Assembly: GCF_030272615.1 (NCBI RefSeq)
Contig: NC_081414.1
Coordinates: forward strand, 523,946,137 to 524,010,136
DNA length: 64,000 nucleotides
Direction of reading: 5' to 3'
DNA from: Cryptomeria japonica
Taxonomy: Eukaryota > Streptophyta > Pinopsida > Cupressales > Cupressaceae
Shown here: piece after piece, positions 1 through 12,402 of the stretch
Numbering within the stretch: the stretch's first letter is position 1
Layout of the letters: each line of letters begins with the position of its first letter
Translations under genes and position numbers: made by a program
The notes under the pieces: generated by a model
Seen by the model: the letters and a program-made list of their open reading frames with translations, nothing else
Told to the model about the DNA's origin: nothing
Databases searched by the model: none

Positions 1-70
1 ATTTCTTGTCTGATCCTATTTTGTACGAATCAAGACCTCAATTGCCCAATTTGTCGTACTGCTATCTAAG

Positions 71-326
71 AATTATCGTATGAGCCTTTGTGTATTGTCA
101 TACGAGCCTGCAACTTTCACTGGCTACTTTGAACAATTTTTGAATACTTATAATAGCATCTCATATGAGTAACCTAGTTTGTCATCTGGTTACCTTAGAA
201 TTGTCATATGAGCCTCTATGTATTGTCGTATGAGCCTGCAACTTTCATTGTCTTCATTGAACAACTTTTGAACACTTATAATAGCATCTCATATGAGTAA
301 CCTAGTTTGTCATCTAGTTACCATTA
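71..326. repeat. 128-bp tandem duplication in the Tat-1 leader
   Basis: Two copies (71-198 and 199-326) align with a few mismatches. Inside each copy the short motif TTGTCRTAYGAGCC occurs twice, and CATATGAG occurs once more. Weaker versions of the motif sit at 20-60 and 330-360. The array lies in the leader upstream of gag, in the same place as unrelated short-motif arrays in Tat-C and Tat-G. Confidence 0.85.
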
Positions 327-1079
327 GTTTTTTGTATGGTCTTAGGTATTTTGTTGTATGAAAAGCTATCTTCTTGAGTCTAGAAAACTTTGTTTGCATG
401 ATTTTGATATCTTTTACAGACCTCTATCATACTTTCCTAGCTAGTCCTGATACATCACAGGACAACATATACCTAGTATTTTTCATCCTTAGCATAGCAT
501 CTTAATAGTATGCCCTTGCCCTTGTGTTACATGATTTTGTCTATTATATCCTAGTTGCTTCAATCAATCATCCATCAATCTGATCAATCTGATCTGCTTA
601 GATCACATCTTATACATGATAGATCATTCCTAAAACCAGACTTGATCTCAATCTCTTAATCTAATCATCACCTCAAACAAACATCTAGCTTCAATTTAAT
701 CTTGACATTTGCATCACTTCTAGCTCTCGGTCACATCAATTGTACATGCCCATTTTAACCAGGGCTCAGAGACAAAAGATCAAAGAAGCAAAAATAGAAA
801 CACTTGAAATGGTAGAAGATCATGAGGAAATGACACAAGGAAATGAAACACAAGAAGAAGAGATAACTGATCAACACATTAGAGAAATCCAACAAGATCC
901 TAAATTTGATAAATTCATGGAGAAAATATTGGAGGGTGAAAACAAAAAATACTTCCTAATGTTAGCAAAATCTAGTGCTAAACTTCCCAAGATTTTGACG
1001 TAAACAATCTAAGACAAAGGGGAAGATCAAGTGACACTTACAATGACAATGAACAAAATGAAGAAATTTTCAGTCACAA

Positions 1080-1290
1080 AAATGGTGACACAAGAATTCC
1101 TGATGATACTTGAACTCATGAGGACACACAAAGACCTAATGATGACACAATAAGGAATCATGATGACACAAGAACTTATGAAGACACACGATGAACTAAT
1201 GATGACATAAGAAGGAATCATGATGATACAAGAAGAGATCATGATCACACAAGAACTCATGATGATACAAGGAGAAATCATGTCGATGAT
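1080..1290 (+). repeat. In-frame minisatellite in Tat-1 gag
   Basis: The DNA repeats a unit close to aatcatgatgacacaagaa, roughly 21 bp. Read in the gag frame it gives variants of N-H-D-D-T-R. Tat-G has only a short Arg/Glu-rich linker at the same place (near 54800), so the repeat appears to be an expansion specific to this copy. Confidence 0.7.
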
Positions 1291-2339
1291 CCTCTCTTAA
1301 CTCTCACACAATAGATACAAACTCTTAAAATGCAAATTCAAGATATACAAAGAGGAACTACTAAGAGATATTCACTTCAAGAAATCTATCCTTATCCATT
1401 TGATAGAAGTCTCAACATGATACCTTTTTCTCCAAATTGTGAAACTCCTAGATATGATAAATATAATGGAATAATTGATCCCCAAGATCATAAAAGATAA
1501 TTTTGTACGAAGAGCATGGAATTTGCACATGAGGACACATACTTAATGAGGTTATTTCCAAAGAGATTAAGTGGAAAAGCTATGGAATAGTTCTTGAAAT
1601 TTCCACCCAGAATTAGATCATTTGCAAACTTGGTGGACAAGTTTGTTTCACAATATGTTTACAACATACAACATGAGATCACAATGCTAGACTTGTGTTA
1701 CACCAAGAAAAAGAGTGGAGAACCTTTCATGACGTTTCTACAAAGGTGGAGATGATTAGCTGCATGATATCCTTGTACCATGTTAGAATATGAAAAGATG
1801 GACATATTCATTGACAATCTAAACAAACAAATGAGCTATAACCTAAAAATGCAATGTCATCCACATTTCAAAAATATGATTGATAATGGAATCGGGATTG
1901 AGGAAGCTATGGTAAAGAAAGGAGAGTTGAAGATATACAAAGGAGTTAATCCTCCTCCCAACAACACTACTAATAATAAAAACAAGGATAAGCCCAAGTT
2001 TTAGAACAGAAATCGAAACATCGTCAATGATGGGATAGTGGAAAATAATAATGTGAAACAAAAGCAACCAGTTTTCAATTTATCAAATCACACAATAGCG
2101 ATTCAACAAGATAACAATAAACCAAAATCATCATTTAATAATTTCTTTTGCAGGAAATTTACCATTGGTGAACCACTTGGGTCAGTATTAAAGACACTTC
2201 TTACAAACAAGTTGATTACCTTGCCAGAAGAAAGAAACATTGAACCCAAGGTAAAACCTGCTTGGTGGAATGACAACTATTATTGTGATTTTTATCGAAA
2301 CAAAGGACACCAAATAGATGATTGTCAACAGTTAAAACA

Positions 2340-2344
2340 TGTCA
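2340..2344. repeat. Target-site duplication, left of insertion A
   Basis: The sequence tgtca is repeated exactly at 6392-6396. Confidence 0.85.
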
Positions 2345-4189
2345 TGTAGTACCCCTTCTCGATCAGACTTTTTTTTTAGACTCATGTTTGACTTCAGTAG
2401 ACTATTTAGTGGATACATTATTGTTATATTTTATTCAGACTTTATGCGATGTTATTACATGCTTTAACTTGATTTGTAGTGTATGCTTTCATGCAGTATT
2501 TCCTTACTTATGTTAAATGTGATTTTTATGGATTATTGACATGGACTGACACATTTACTTTATATGTGTGATGTGTTATTTACATGTTTCATGTTTGCAA
2601 GTGTATGGGATGCAAGGGGATGATTTTCCTTCACTCACTTTGGTGAGACAAGGAATGTCACAATTCTCCTTCAGTAGTGTACGTGTCATGTCTGTTTATA
2701 TATTTGTCTATATGCACGTGTGGTTCTTTGATGCAGGACATTGCAGGTACAAGTACCGGGTAGGTACGGGGTATTGACTCCACCTAGTTTCATAAGTCTG
2801 AGCGTAACTTATTTGTTCAATGGGAGTGGAGGAGATAGTTGTTAGACCCTAAATTGACCTGCAATTACACTCATGTGAGTGTTGTAAGTCAATTGTCTTT
2901 TCCCATTTGATCAGTATGCGAGTCATAGTGCTTTGGCATTTTTGTCATGTGAGTCATCATATGGTCTTTTCTCATTTTGTGTGCTTCCAGTTATTTGAAT
3001 AGATTTAAATTTGAGTGAATTCTGTTATTTTGTGTGCCGTAATTAATTTAATTAATATGCCCTTGAGTTTATTGATTGAATTAAATAAATGGAGTTGTTA
3101 AATTAAATGGTTAAATTGAATGTTATATTGTGAAAATAGTATTAAATTATTTGAAAAAGAAATAAGTTAAATTCTATGCTATTTGAATTTTAGTGCAAAT
3201 GTTGAGTTAAATTCTTATGGGAAAAAGAAAATAAATAAAAAGCATTTCCATTGACCTTTTAGTTAGCTTTTAGATTTTTTGTTTTGTTTAAAAGAATTGT
3301 GTCATGAAAAAAGGGGGAAATTAGATTTTTTTTTATTTTTTAAAATATTTTATTCCTATTGGTTGAGGAAAAATTTTAACCTAAAAGTTTAGGTTGAAAA
3401 TATTTTTCCTATATTACCTGTGAGTTCACGGGAAGGGAAAGAGGCATTTTTGAAAACCAAAACTTGGAAACCATTTGGAAGGAGGAATCTCGATTTTGGA
3501 ATTGGTATGCAGGATTGAAGCTCTTCTACAATTTTCTTCCTCGATTGCTTTTCAGGTTGGATAGATTTCTCTCTTTTGTTGCAATAAAAATTTGAATGTT
3601 TTGAGCTTTTTCCCTGTGTGTGTGATTGAAAATTGTTAAATTTTATTGGAAATTCTTGTTTAAAAGTTTGGTTTGGAAATAGAATAGTTTTCTCTTGAAT
3701 TTAATCAAATTCCAAATCAATGTGTTTTTTGTTGAAGAAATTGTCCAATATCTTGTTGGTTGTGTGCTTTCAAGTTTTTGTATAATTTTAGTTTTTGATT
3801 AATCTTGTCAATTTGAGTAGTAAGAAATAGATTTTTTTTTTCTGAATGATTACAAGTTTTATTTGTCTAAAATTAGGGGGGTTACGCTAGCAAAATTTTG
3901 TCAATTTGCCTCTTTGTGTGATTCAAAGATTTTTCCTATGTGTGAAGAAATGAATCAAATCCCCTCTAATTTCTTAAAGTTCTTTTGAATTTTTGCCCAA
4001 GATCTTCAGATTTGGGTCTTTTATGCTTTATTTGGTAGACATAATTCCTTATTGATAATTTATTTTAAAAAAGAGAGAAATTTTTTTGTTCACTATTATT
4101 TTTTAGCAGTGATATTTTGCAGAACAGGGAATGGTTTATTTTTAGTAAATTTTTTTTAAAAAAATATTATAACCCTCCACGTGGCAGGG

Positions 4190-4460
4190 TATACCCCACC
4201 ACATGGGATGGTAGCATCTGCTAGCATAGGTTAGCAGTACTACCACTTGGTAGCGGCTGCTACCATATGGTAGCAATGCTACCATTTGGTAGTGACCGCT
4301 ATTGTATGGTAGCAGCACTACCAAAGGGTAGTGAATGTTATCATATGGTAGCAGCACTACCAAGAGGTATTGAGTGCTAGCATAGGGTAGCAGCACTACC
4401 AAAGGGTAGTTTCTGCTACCATATGGTAGCAGCGCTACCAAAGGTAGCATCGACCACCAA
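4190..4460. repeat. Palindromic CTACC/GGTAG array
   Basis: At least ten CTACC...GGTAG units are packed into about 270 bp, such as GCTACCATATGGTAGC and CTACCAAAGGGTAG, joined by short spacers (GCAG, TGCTGC). Each unit is an inverted repeat of 5-8 bp arms around 2-6 bp, so either strand could fold into a row of small hairpins. It lies inside insertion A. Confidence 0.85.
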
Positions 4461-4604
4461 ATAAAACCAATACCTAGCACTTCAATAAAAATGTGTTCGT
4501 TGAAAAATAAAGGGTGTGTTCGTTGTTTTTTTTATGTTCATTGTTTTCTAACAACAGTGTCATAAATTTATGTTTTCGGTTCGAATTTAATTTATTATTA
4601 TTTT

Positions 4605-4610
<6 letters not shown>

Positions 4611-4667
<57 letters not shown>
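4611..4667. repeat. (AT)n(AG)n compound microsatellite
   Basis: About 37 bp of AT repeats run directly into about 20 bp of AG repeats. Confidence 0.95.
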
Positions 4668-6391
4668 TTTTACTTGTCTAATCAAGGCATTAATTTTATG
4701 TGATCTACTTAGTAAATTAGATTTATTCTAGAAGTAGATTATATATTTTATTAGCAGTATTGTATTGGAATATAAAAATTGAATGACGTCTTTAGGATGA
4801 TGTATTATTAATGTGGGGTTTTTTATTCATTAAAATGATTATGACTATTGCTTGTTCAAATTGAAAAGAGCTAAATTGTTTTTTTATGATTAGTTAGATT
4901 TCTAGTCTTATTAGTTAAAAGATGACTTGAATTTCTCTTAATCATTATGGTGATGTTTTATTAAATTTTAAATGATGAATTTGCAAGTGTATGTGATGTT
5001 GTTATTTTCAAAGATTGTCTGAGTTTGGTCTTAGTGAATTTAGCATTACTTGCAAGGGGCTTATTTTGTCGCAAATTCTTGTCTATGTTTAGTCATCTTG
5101 TTGTGGTGTATATTGTACCTCTTAATTAGGTGTTGTATTTATGACCTCATTTTTTTAACCATATTGTGCTTATTCCTTATGGTTAACCAAGGGTTACTAA
5201 AACTATGTTTTTGGTCACCTGTGTTTTGTAGTGGTGTAATGGTTGTCTGGTTCTCCATAGGGTCCTCGTAGAGTGACCATGTTTGTTTAGTGTCCTATGA
5301 GAGAATGGCTTTCAAGTGGGGGTCGTGAACAAAGTGGTTGGAAAGTCAGATAATAAGTGATAACCTAATAATTGATTAGGGGGTGGGTAGTTCTTAACAT
5401 TAATTAAGATATTGTACCCCTCACATGGTTGAGTGCTCATATAGGCTCAAGATGTAGTGGGAAGGCCTGGAATGGCAAACTGACCACCTTGTCTTCATGA
5501 AGGGGTGGTAGGGTTTGCATGAGACTTAGATGAAACCAGGGGTTCAAGAAAGGTTACCAGGATAACCCAGGATGGGGGCCAGGACCTATGGAGGCCTACC
5601 TAGGGTAACCATCATAATCTATGCAATGACACTCTATCTTTAGGGTCACTAGTGTGTTGTGATGTTGAGTTCACCTAGAGTATTATGGAGTCACACTTGT
5701 ACTGTCATCCATGTCTTGCTTATGCTTGCTTGAGGGTCTTCTGCTATCTCCTAGTATGGTGGGGTGATTATGTTTTGGGATCACATGGTCGGGTGGTAGT
5801 GCCACTTCCCATCTGATGTTTATGTTTGTGCTTTCATGTGAGGATTGTCTTTGTAGATATTTCCTGTGGTTCATAACTCATGAATGATCTCATGTTGGAG
5901 ATTATTGTACTTTGAGACCTATGTGGTCATTTGTATCAATGGATTTATGTAACCTTGTATTTGGTAAAGATATAAATTTTATATGTATTATTGGTAGCCA
6001 TGTATTTTATGAGAAATGTAATCTTAAGTCATTAGATGTTATTTTATTAGTTATCCTTATGTTTTGTGCAAATGCTTTATTGAAGAGAAATTTATATTGG
6101 AATTCTTTCAATCTTTCAATGATGAAATTTGTTATGTGATTATGGTTTATTGTGTTCAATAAGTAATTGATGTATAATTGGATTAATCTTAATTAGGGAA
6201 TTTAACCTTTCATTTAATTCTTCATTGGTAACCCTTTAGGAATTCTTGTGTTAGTTTTCTGCATGTGTTATTAATGTGCAATGTAGTAATTAACTTACTT
6301 AATGTGATTTATACTTTTAAAAAAAAAATATTTTACCCTTAGTTGCTTATTTGTGTGGTTATTCCTTTGGGGTTCCTGGCAGGGAATTACA

Positions 6392-6396
6392 TGTCA
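6392..6396. repeat. Target-site duplication, right of insertion A
   Basis: The sequence tgtca matches 2340-2344. Gag coding resumes immediately after it. Confidence 0.85.
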
Positions 6397-6651
6397 TCCA
6401 AGATTTGATTGACAATGGCATAATAATTGTGGATGGGAATAAGACAAATGAATCACACACAGCTTTCAAAACTCCACTTCCTAAATATGAGAAGGGCGAA
6501 TCATCAGCAATGCAAAATGGCAAGGGTTCAGAAAAATTGAACTATGTTCATACCTATGATAACGTGGTTAATTTGATTGTGGTCAAAGAGAAACAACAAC
6601 AAGAACCTGCTCCTTTTATCACAAGAAGAAAAGCCAAAGTTACTTTGTCGG
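6392..6651 (+). pseudogene. Tat-1 gag, middle fragment between two insertions
   Basis: The fragment encodes IQDLIDNG near its start, then FKTPLPKYEKGESS and a KAKVTLS block. These match Tat-G gag downstream of its zinc knuckle (near 55950-56240: LIQDLIDRG, FKNPLPSQDQ and KVTIKAAPQ). It is open for about 85 codons. The left end is the right target duplication of insertion A and the right end is the left target duplication of Copia-B. Confidence 0.85.
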
Positions 6652-7346
6652 TGTTAGTATTAATGACAGTCCCAAAGATACTGAGAAGGGGGGGTGTATC
6701 GGTATCTAACCGGTTGATTAAATATTTAACCTTATTAAGAACTTTGTGTGTGGGAAAATCCTTTTGTGACCCACAATATTCACTCATTGGCCAATAAATA
6801 AATATTACTTACAATGAGGGGCATGCACATGCAGGAAGGCCAATTGCCTAGAGCTCACTGGTCAATAAGAGTCACACTGACTACAAAAGTGGATTATGAA
6901 ATCCAATACAATGTACTGCTTCAAATCAGCATCAATTATGCCAGGTTCAATACCGGTTTAAGCTTATTCTATAACCAAAACCTTCATTGTCAACTATATC
7001 TCCTTATACAAAATATCATCCATATATTCTCTCCATGCATACTACCTTTCTTACACAAAATGACCTATAAGATCTCATACATATATATGAGTCTTTTACA
7101 ATATGCCATGTTAGCTTTACAAAAGATAATTACAATTAAATACAATAAACAAAAGTTTATTCCCTGTCGCCTGGGGTGTTGGTATGCATTGTTGTCGTTG
7201 TTGGTGAAGTGCCTGCCAGTGAATGTAGATGTCTATGCTAGTGTCAATGCCTGCCAGTGGCTTACTAGATGAATGCCAGAAGGTTGCCAAATGGTTGCCA
7301 TCAATGACAACACCAACTATTCTCATAAGAGTGTAGAATGCCAACA
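6652..7346 (-). repeat. Copia-B 3' LTR (left copy)
   Basis: It is 695 bp with TG...CA ends and aligns along its length with 24647-25453. A deletion near 6750 removes about 110 bp that is present in the right copy (about 24740-24860). The purine tract lies immediately inside it. Confidence 0.85.
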
Positions 7347-7361
7347 ATCTCCCCCTTTGGC
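7347..7361 (-). promoter_or_regulatory. Copia-B polypurine tract
   Basis: Read on the minus strand the sequence is CCAAAGGGGGAGATTG followed directly by the LTR start TTGG. This is the usual purine tract of SIRE-like plant copia elements and would prime plus-strand DNA synthesis. Confidence 0.8.
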
Positions 7362-7637
7362 ATTGATGGCAACACTCATGAGAAAAATCCAAAAACTATT
7401 TCCAAAAAGTTACCAAAATGATGTGCTCCCCTGAGCAGATGATCTCCTCTGATTAATCATTTTTCTCTCCACTACACCCCTTTGACATCAATGATAAAGG
7501 TTGTCAAAAATTGTCAAACGAGTGCAAAAATTTCACCTCAAAGTTTGTAACCAGTTGGTTACAATCTGAAATATGTTTGCCAAAACCAAATTTAAACTCT
7601 GCATGAATCTATTGTTGTCATTTAAGGTTGCCTCAGT

Positions 7638-10600
7638 CTATTGGATCGTGTCAGTGAGATGATCCATGTGCTCTTTTGGTGATCTTTCTCCTTGAAGTAA
7701 TGCCTTAGAGATTTCATTTCTCAGAGACATAAGATTGTCCAATTTGGGACCAAGTTTATACTTAAGTTCTCTGGCATTAGCCTTAATCCTTGCCTTCTCT
7801 TTCTCAAATTTCTCCAATTTCTCCTCAAAACCTGCTATTTCCTTCTCAATAACCGATATAGGTTTGGATGAACCAATTATGTTATCAGCTATGGCATCTA
7901 TTTCTTTCTGTACTCTGCTTATTTCCTTTTCTATGTCCTTTGTCAAAAGATGTGGTTTGCGTGTTTCTCTGTGCAACTCTTTATATTCCAAAATTGTAAT
8001 GTTCAATATCAGTAAAAGTGTATTCATGTGTTTTGTGCACTTCTCTATTATATCCTCAAAGAATTTATCCTTCTCCTTTTCAACTTTTTTTTTGAAGATT
8101 TCCTCATTCACCTTATCAACCATTATTACATTATCAGTAATGAATTTGGACAATGTGTCCAATTTACCTAAAGATTCCTTTACATGATCTATGTTGCAAT
8201 TTGGTGCAATCAATTTAATAATTGGTATGGTGTCATCAATCGCCTTCTAAGCCAATGCATTACAGTCAGTTATCTTCTTGATGGAGTCTAGGAGTACCTC
8301 CTGTTACATTAGTAGGTTTGAATTCACTTGATGAAGTACCGAATGTCTGACCAACTACCTTAATAACCTCTGTGCTTCCAAAATTAGTAACCATTTTTCT
8401 TGTGTTAACCTCTAGTGGATTAGTCTAAGTTTGCATTTAAACCAATAAAGGTTTGTCTGATTGTTTAGGTATCTCAGTGATTATCGGTTTCACTACCTCA
8501 ATATGTACCTCTGCCTCTGTAGGTTTCTCTGTGTGCTCAACTATCGGTATCTCGGTCTCAGTAGGTTTCTCAGTGCCAACATCTATACTTTGAGTATTTA
8601 TTCCAGTATCCAATGGTTTCTCTATTTGTAATGTTTTCTTAGTTGGGATCTCAACCTCAACAGTGTCTACCAGTTTATCAGCAATGTTGCCATTGTCAAC
8701 ATTATCATCCTTAACTTATGTACCATCCTTATCCACAACAATATTCACTTCCTGAGTGCCTACATTCATGGTGAATAGTATTTCAGATTCAGGATTAGTG
8801 TTATCATGTGTAACACCTTCACTTTCAGTAGTCGGTGGATCATCAATATGTACGGGTGTAGTATCCAAGGGTGGTGATAAATTGTTAGTTATCTTGATGT
8901 TTGGTAATCCACCAGCTTTACCTTTCCCTTTGTCCTTAGCCTTCTGATACACTTTGAATTTTTTCTTTGGTCAGTTCATTTCCTCTTGTTTTTCCTTTTC
9001 CACAAAGAATATATCCCATTTATTAGCAATCTCCTCTGCAATCTCATTTACTCTACCTGCCATCAAACTTACTTGTCGGTGATCACTAGAAAAAACAGAT
9101 CTGTTAGCCTCTCAAATCAAGTCATCAATTTCCTCTTTTGAGTTAACCAGATGTACAACTAGAAGTTTTTCAACTTTTAGTTTCTTGTCCAATTCCATCA
9201 CTGCAATCCTCTTTGCATCTAATCTTCTATATAGTTCATTAGGCAAGTCATCCACAACTTCAATTTAAACTTTCTTGTATATATCCAAATGTAAAATTAT
9301 ACTGTTTTAAATGCTTTCCTTATCTGAATCATTGAATGTGTTATACAATTTACTCAAGTTAGCCAAATTTCCATCATCAGTTATTTCATTTAACAAATTA
9401 TCCAATGAGGGTATGACCCATTTCTGTTTCTTCTTGGGAGTTAGTTTCTTACCTAGTTGCCTTACTACCTATTGTTTCTTCCTTAAATTCCTTGTTCTTT
9501 TGGGTGGAGGAGAGGGTACCAATGAAGGTTTTCTCTTCCTTTCAACTTTTTTGAATTCCGCTGGTATTTCACTGTTAGAAGATGTGCCAACCGGTGAAAT
9601 GTGTGCCTCCAGTTGCAGTCCTTCCAACTCACTATCCATTATACATGTAATGTTCATAACATTTTCTTTGATTTCCTTTACCTATTTTCATGCATCTCTT
9701 ATATATTTCTCTCTTTTCTTTCTTTGCTTCATTGTTTTCACATCACTTTCAAAAAAAATTTCACTACCAAAAAATTCTTATGTTGGTTATCTTGGTGCAT
9801 CTAACAAAGCTTTTCATTAAGCCTCAATAATGTTGAGATCTACCTCATAACTCATTTCAGTTTCCCATACAGTTCTAGGAAGTACCACTTCCATCCATGT
9901 CTCATCCTTCTTGATGACAAAATAGATTTCTTTGTCATATTTATCCACTACACTCTGTGGTAGTCTTTCTCTAGTTTTCATTTTAGTTTGAAAAACTTTA
10001 AAGTATTCAGTTATGTTGTTGTCCTTTGTAGTTCACATGCCCGTGAAAGCTTCATGTAATTGTTTTCCTACCGGTATGTCATATCCAAAGTCTTTCAGTC
10101 CTATACAAGGGATTTCCTTTGTGAAATACAACATTAAGCATACTAAAAGATTACCAAAATGAAATGTCCTTTTCTTATCTCCTTTAATCTTTTTCAAATT
10201 ATCTATGAGTTCATCTTTCAGCCATTCTCACACATCTATTTTTGCATTGTTGTTCACCATTTCATAAGCACTATTAATGCAAAGACTAGAAACTGAATTA
10301 AGCTTGTTTGCATGTGTAGTCTTGTAACCAAGTATCATACTTATGAATCTCACATTGATGTCTTTGATTTCATTCACTCTTAGTGATCTACTGTCTGATG
10401 TTGCTCTAGTTAGGGTCATTACTTTGTTGTTAGGAACTTTCTTTGTTTTGTCTGGTCTGCTGTTAGTTGAGGGTAAACTTGTTACTTCCCTAATTGCTTG
10501 CTGGGTGAATTTGCAGACAGAGTCTAACCATATAAATTCTCCATGTTCCCTACTTAGGACAATTCTCACTACTTCTTCCAAAAATTTAGGGATATTCAAT

Positions 10601-10902
10601 ATTTCAACAAAACCTAAAGTCTCCACAATCTTGTTCTCAGGTTTGACAGTGCCATTTTCATCACAAATTATAGTTCTAAACATTTTTAACAATTCCTCAG
10701 AACCTAATTCTTCAATGTTGCAATGTATATATATCCTAGGGTCTTTAGCATAAGCTACACCTTTAGGAATCTTTGAAAATTCTCCTATGGAATCATCTTG
10801 CTTTGCTACTTCAAGAATAATTTTAAACATGGGCCTAGGGCGTTTTATGTTTTCCACAATAGTAGGGTTCGCAATAAATTCGGGAGTAGAAGAAGAAGCC
10901 AT
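7638..10902 (-). pseudogene. Copia-B long ORF of unknown function (about 1,090 codons, decayed)
   Basis: It reads on the minus strand from ATG at 10902 to about 7638. The first 224 codons are open (MASSSTPEF...). They resemble a globular domain, with the phrases FSKIPKGVAYAKDPRIYIHCN, SREHGEFIWLDSVCKF and INVRFISMILGYK. The same frame continues after a TGA at about 10228 through WLKDELIDNL and a Lys/Ser/Pro-rich middle (9657-9469, 8952-8716). One frameshift lies between 8716 and 8213. The last 191 codons (8213-7638) are strongly coiled-coil (Glu/Lys heptads). It sits where a copia element would have pol, directly after gag and before the purine tract. I recognise no RT, integrase, protease or envelope motif. 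The beginning is reminiscent of plant transposon-associated proteins, but I cannot name a family. Confidence 0.6.
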
Positions 10903-11281
10903 TTGAAAAATACCTTTAGCTGCCTGATAATGTTTGAATGCTTGAAAGAAATCGCTTCACACCTTCTCCGTGAATGCCTTCCCTTAGATTTCATGCTCTC
11001 TGCTAATTTGAATGCTTGGTGAATCAAAAATGAGGGAAAATCGATGATTTATAATGACTTTTCTCTCAACAACTGCATTAAATGCTCATCGGTTAAGTGA
11101 AAACTTAACACATCTACCAATAAAGAAGAAATCTATCTTCCCACCATCAACTGAGGGTAATATGCATGATATTCAATCTTCTGCAATACCCCCAAAGGGT
11201 TACTTCTTAGTTGGATGAAGAATCTCCTGCCGGTGGAGTAATACGTTGTTCTACTAGTGAAGAAATAGTCTCATCAATATT

Positions 11282-12062
11282 CTAATCTGTCTTCCTAATC
11301 CATTGTTTTGAAAATTCTTGCTTTACCTCATCTACCTTTTCTTTGCCTTTCAAACTGGATCCTTTATTATTTGTCAGTGAAGTCTTGCTTCTACAAAATT
11401 TTGTAATATGTCCAATTTTGTTACAAGCATAACAAGTTGCATTATTCTTCTGAATAGTTTTTCCATAGCCTATGTCGGTTTGTGTTCTGCATTGATTAGA
11501 TAAATGCCCAAATCTTCCACAAACATAACATCTCACATTCATTCTACAGTTTCTGAATTATGACCAACTTTGTTGCATTTGGAACATTGATCAGTGGGTA
11601 CATTAATGTTTTGATTGTTTCTAGATCTACACTGATTTTCTCTATTACCATACTTGTTACAGTTAAAGCATTTCCCATTAAATTTGTAAGCATTAGGTTG
11701 TCTTACCAGTTTACTATGATCATGATTGTTCGCAGTACCGGAACTTTCTCCAACTTCAAATCCAAGTCCATTTGTATCTCCATTAGGTTTCTGACTTTTT
11801 AGCATATCATCAAGTTCCTCTAAACTTTTCTTGAATTTCTCTTTGTGTCGATTTGCAGTAGCCAACTCATTTTCCAGAATTCCCTTTTGTCTCATAAGTT
11901 CAGTTTTATCATGTTGCATGTAAATCAGATCCATCTTCAACATACCATTTTCATGACTAAGTCTTATATTTTCATTTCCAGCATCATTGAGTCTCCTAAT
12001 CAAGTCATCTTCATTCTTCTTCTTGTCTTCAATGTCTTTACAAAACCTCATAGTCATATCTT
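11282..12062 (-). pseudogene. Copia-B gag, 3' part: coiled coil plus CCHC knuckles
   Basis: Read right to left it gives a coiled coil (DMTMRFCKDIEDKKKNEDDL onward, rich in E, K and L), then four cysteine knuckles. CFNCNKYGNRENQC has Asn where His is expected. CSKCNKVGH is truncated by a frameshift near 11540. CYVCGRFGHLSNQC and CYACNKIGHITKFC are complete CX2CX4HX4C boxes, the nucleic-acid-binding signature of copia Gag. The 5' part lies at 24323-24600, beyond the Tat-C insertion. The two halves are not in the same frame when joined, so at least one other indel has accumulated. The gag ends with a stop near 11282. Confidence 0.75.
12058..12062. repeat. Target-site duplication, left of Tat-C
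   Basis: The sequence atctt is identical to 24323-24327. Confidence 0.9.
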
Positions 12063-12391
12063 TGTAGATAGGAAATGTGGAAATCATCAAAGCAATAGCA
12101 AATTGGACTAGCTCAATCACGAAAACTCAATTGCAATGATAACAAAACCTACAAACATTCAATGAAAACATGAAAACAAGACATTCAAAATGAAATCTAA
12201 GCAAACCAAATGTAGATGTCTCCTTCATGTGGCTCCATTGTCCTTCTTTCTCCTTCAAATTGCTTTGTTTTGTGGATCTTTCCTTCAAGTGCATAAGTAT
12301 AATATGAAAGCGAAATTGACAAGACAAGTCGACAACATAAGGGTACTAGAAGCGTGATTGATTCGACCCTTTTTATTGAAGAAATTCATCC

Positions 12392-12402
12392 AATTTATAG
12401 AT
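12392..12402 (-). promoter_or_regulatory. Candidate TATA box of the Tat-C 3' LTR
   Basis: The minus strand reads TCTATAAATTG, at a position comparable to the TATA boxes of the other Tat LTRs (34010 and 51196). Transcription would run leftward out of the element into Copia-B. Confidence 0.5.

Larger units (their letters stand above)
740..2344 (+). pseudogene. Tat-1 gag, 5' part (broken)
   Basis: This encodes the capsid-type Gag of a Ty3/gypsy element. The N-terminus (PILTRAQ, start at 740 or 746), the conserved YPYPFDR block near 1390, the retrotransposon gag domain (HEDTYLMRLFP near 1530 through LDLCYTKKK near 1690) and the CX2F-type knuckle YCDFYRNKGHQIDDC near 2280 align in order with Tat-G gag (54510-56000). 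In-frame stops (for example near 1000, 1310, 1499, 1588 and 2002) break it. An expanded repeat of about seven codons (HDDTR-like) lies at 1080-1290. The frame ends at 2344, where insertion A begins, and resumes at 6397. Confidence 0.85.
2345..6391. mobile_element. Insertion A: 4047-bp TG...CA element, probably a giant solo LTR
   Basis: The element begins TGTAGTACCCC and ends GGGAATTACA. It is flanked by the 5-bp direct repeats tgtca (2340-2344 and 6392-6396). Deleting it joins the two gag halves in frame (QLKHV then IQDLID, matching QLKDLIQDLID in Tat-G). TG/CA ends and a 5-bp duplication are typical of LTR retrotransposition. I found no internal second copy of either end, no coding region and no primer site, so a solo LTR is the simplest reading. 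A non-autonomous element is possible. A palindrome-rich array and an AT/AG microsatellite lie inside. The ORFs of 60-112 codons here look like chance. Confidence 0.8.

Noticed and set aside
4142-4480. 112-codon minus-strand ORF with repeated LLPYG-type peptides
   Set aside because: It is only the translation of the CTACC/GGTAG palindrome array.
6652-7346. Reading the first Copia-B LTR as a plus-strand gene region (ORFs of 148 and 152 codons)
   Set aside because: The sequence is an LTR with a partner at 24647-25453. The first ORF is a gag fragment running into it.
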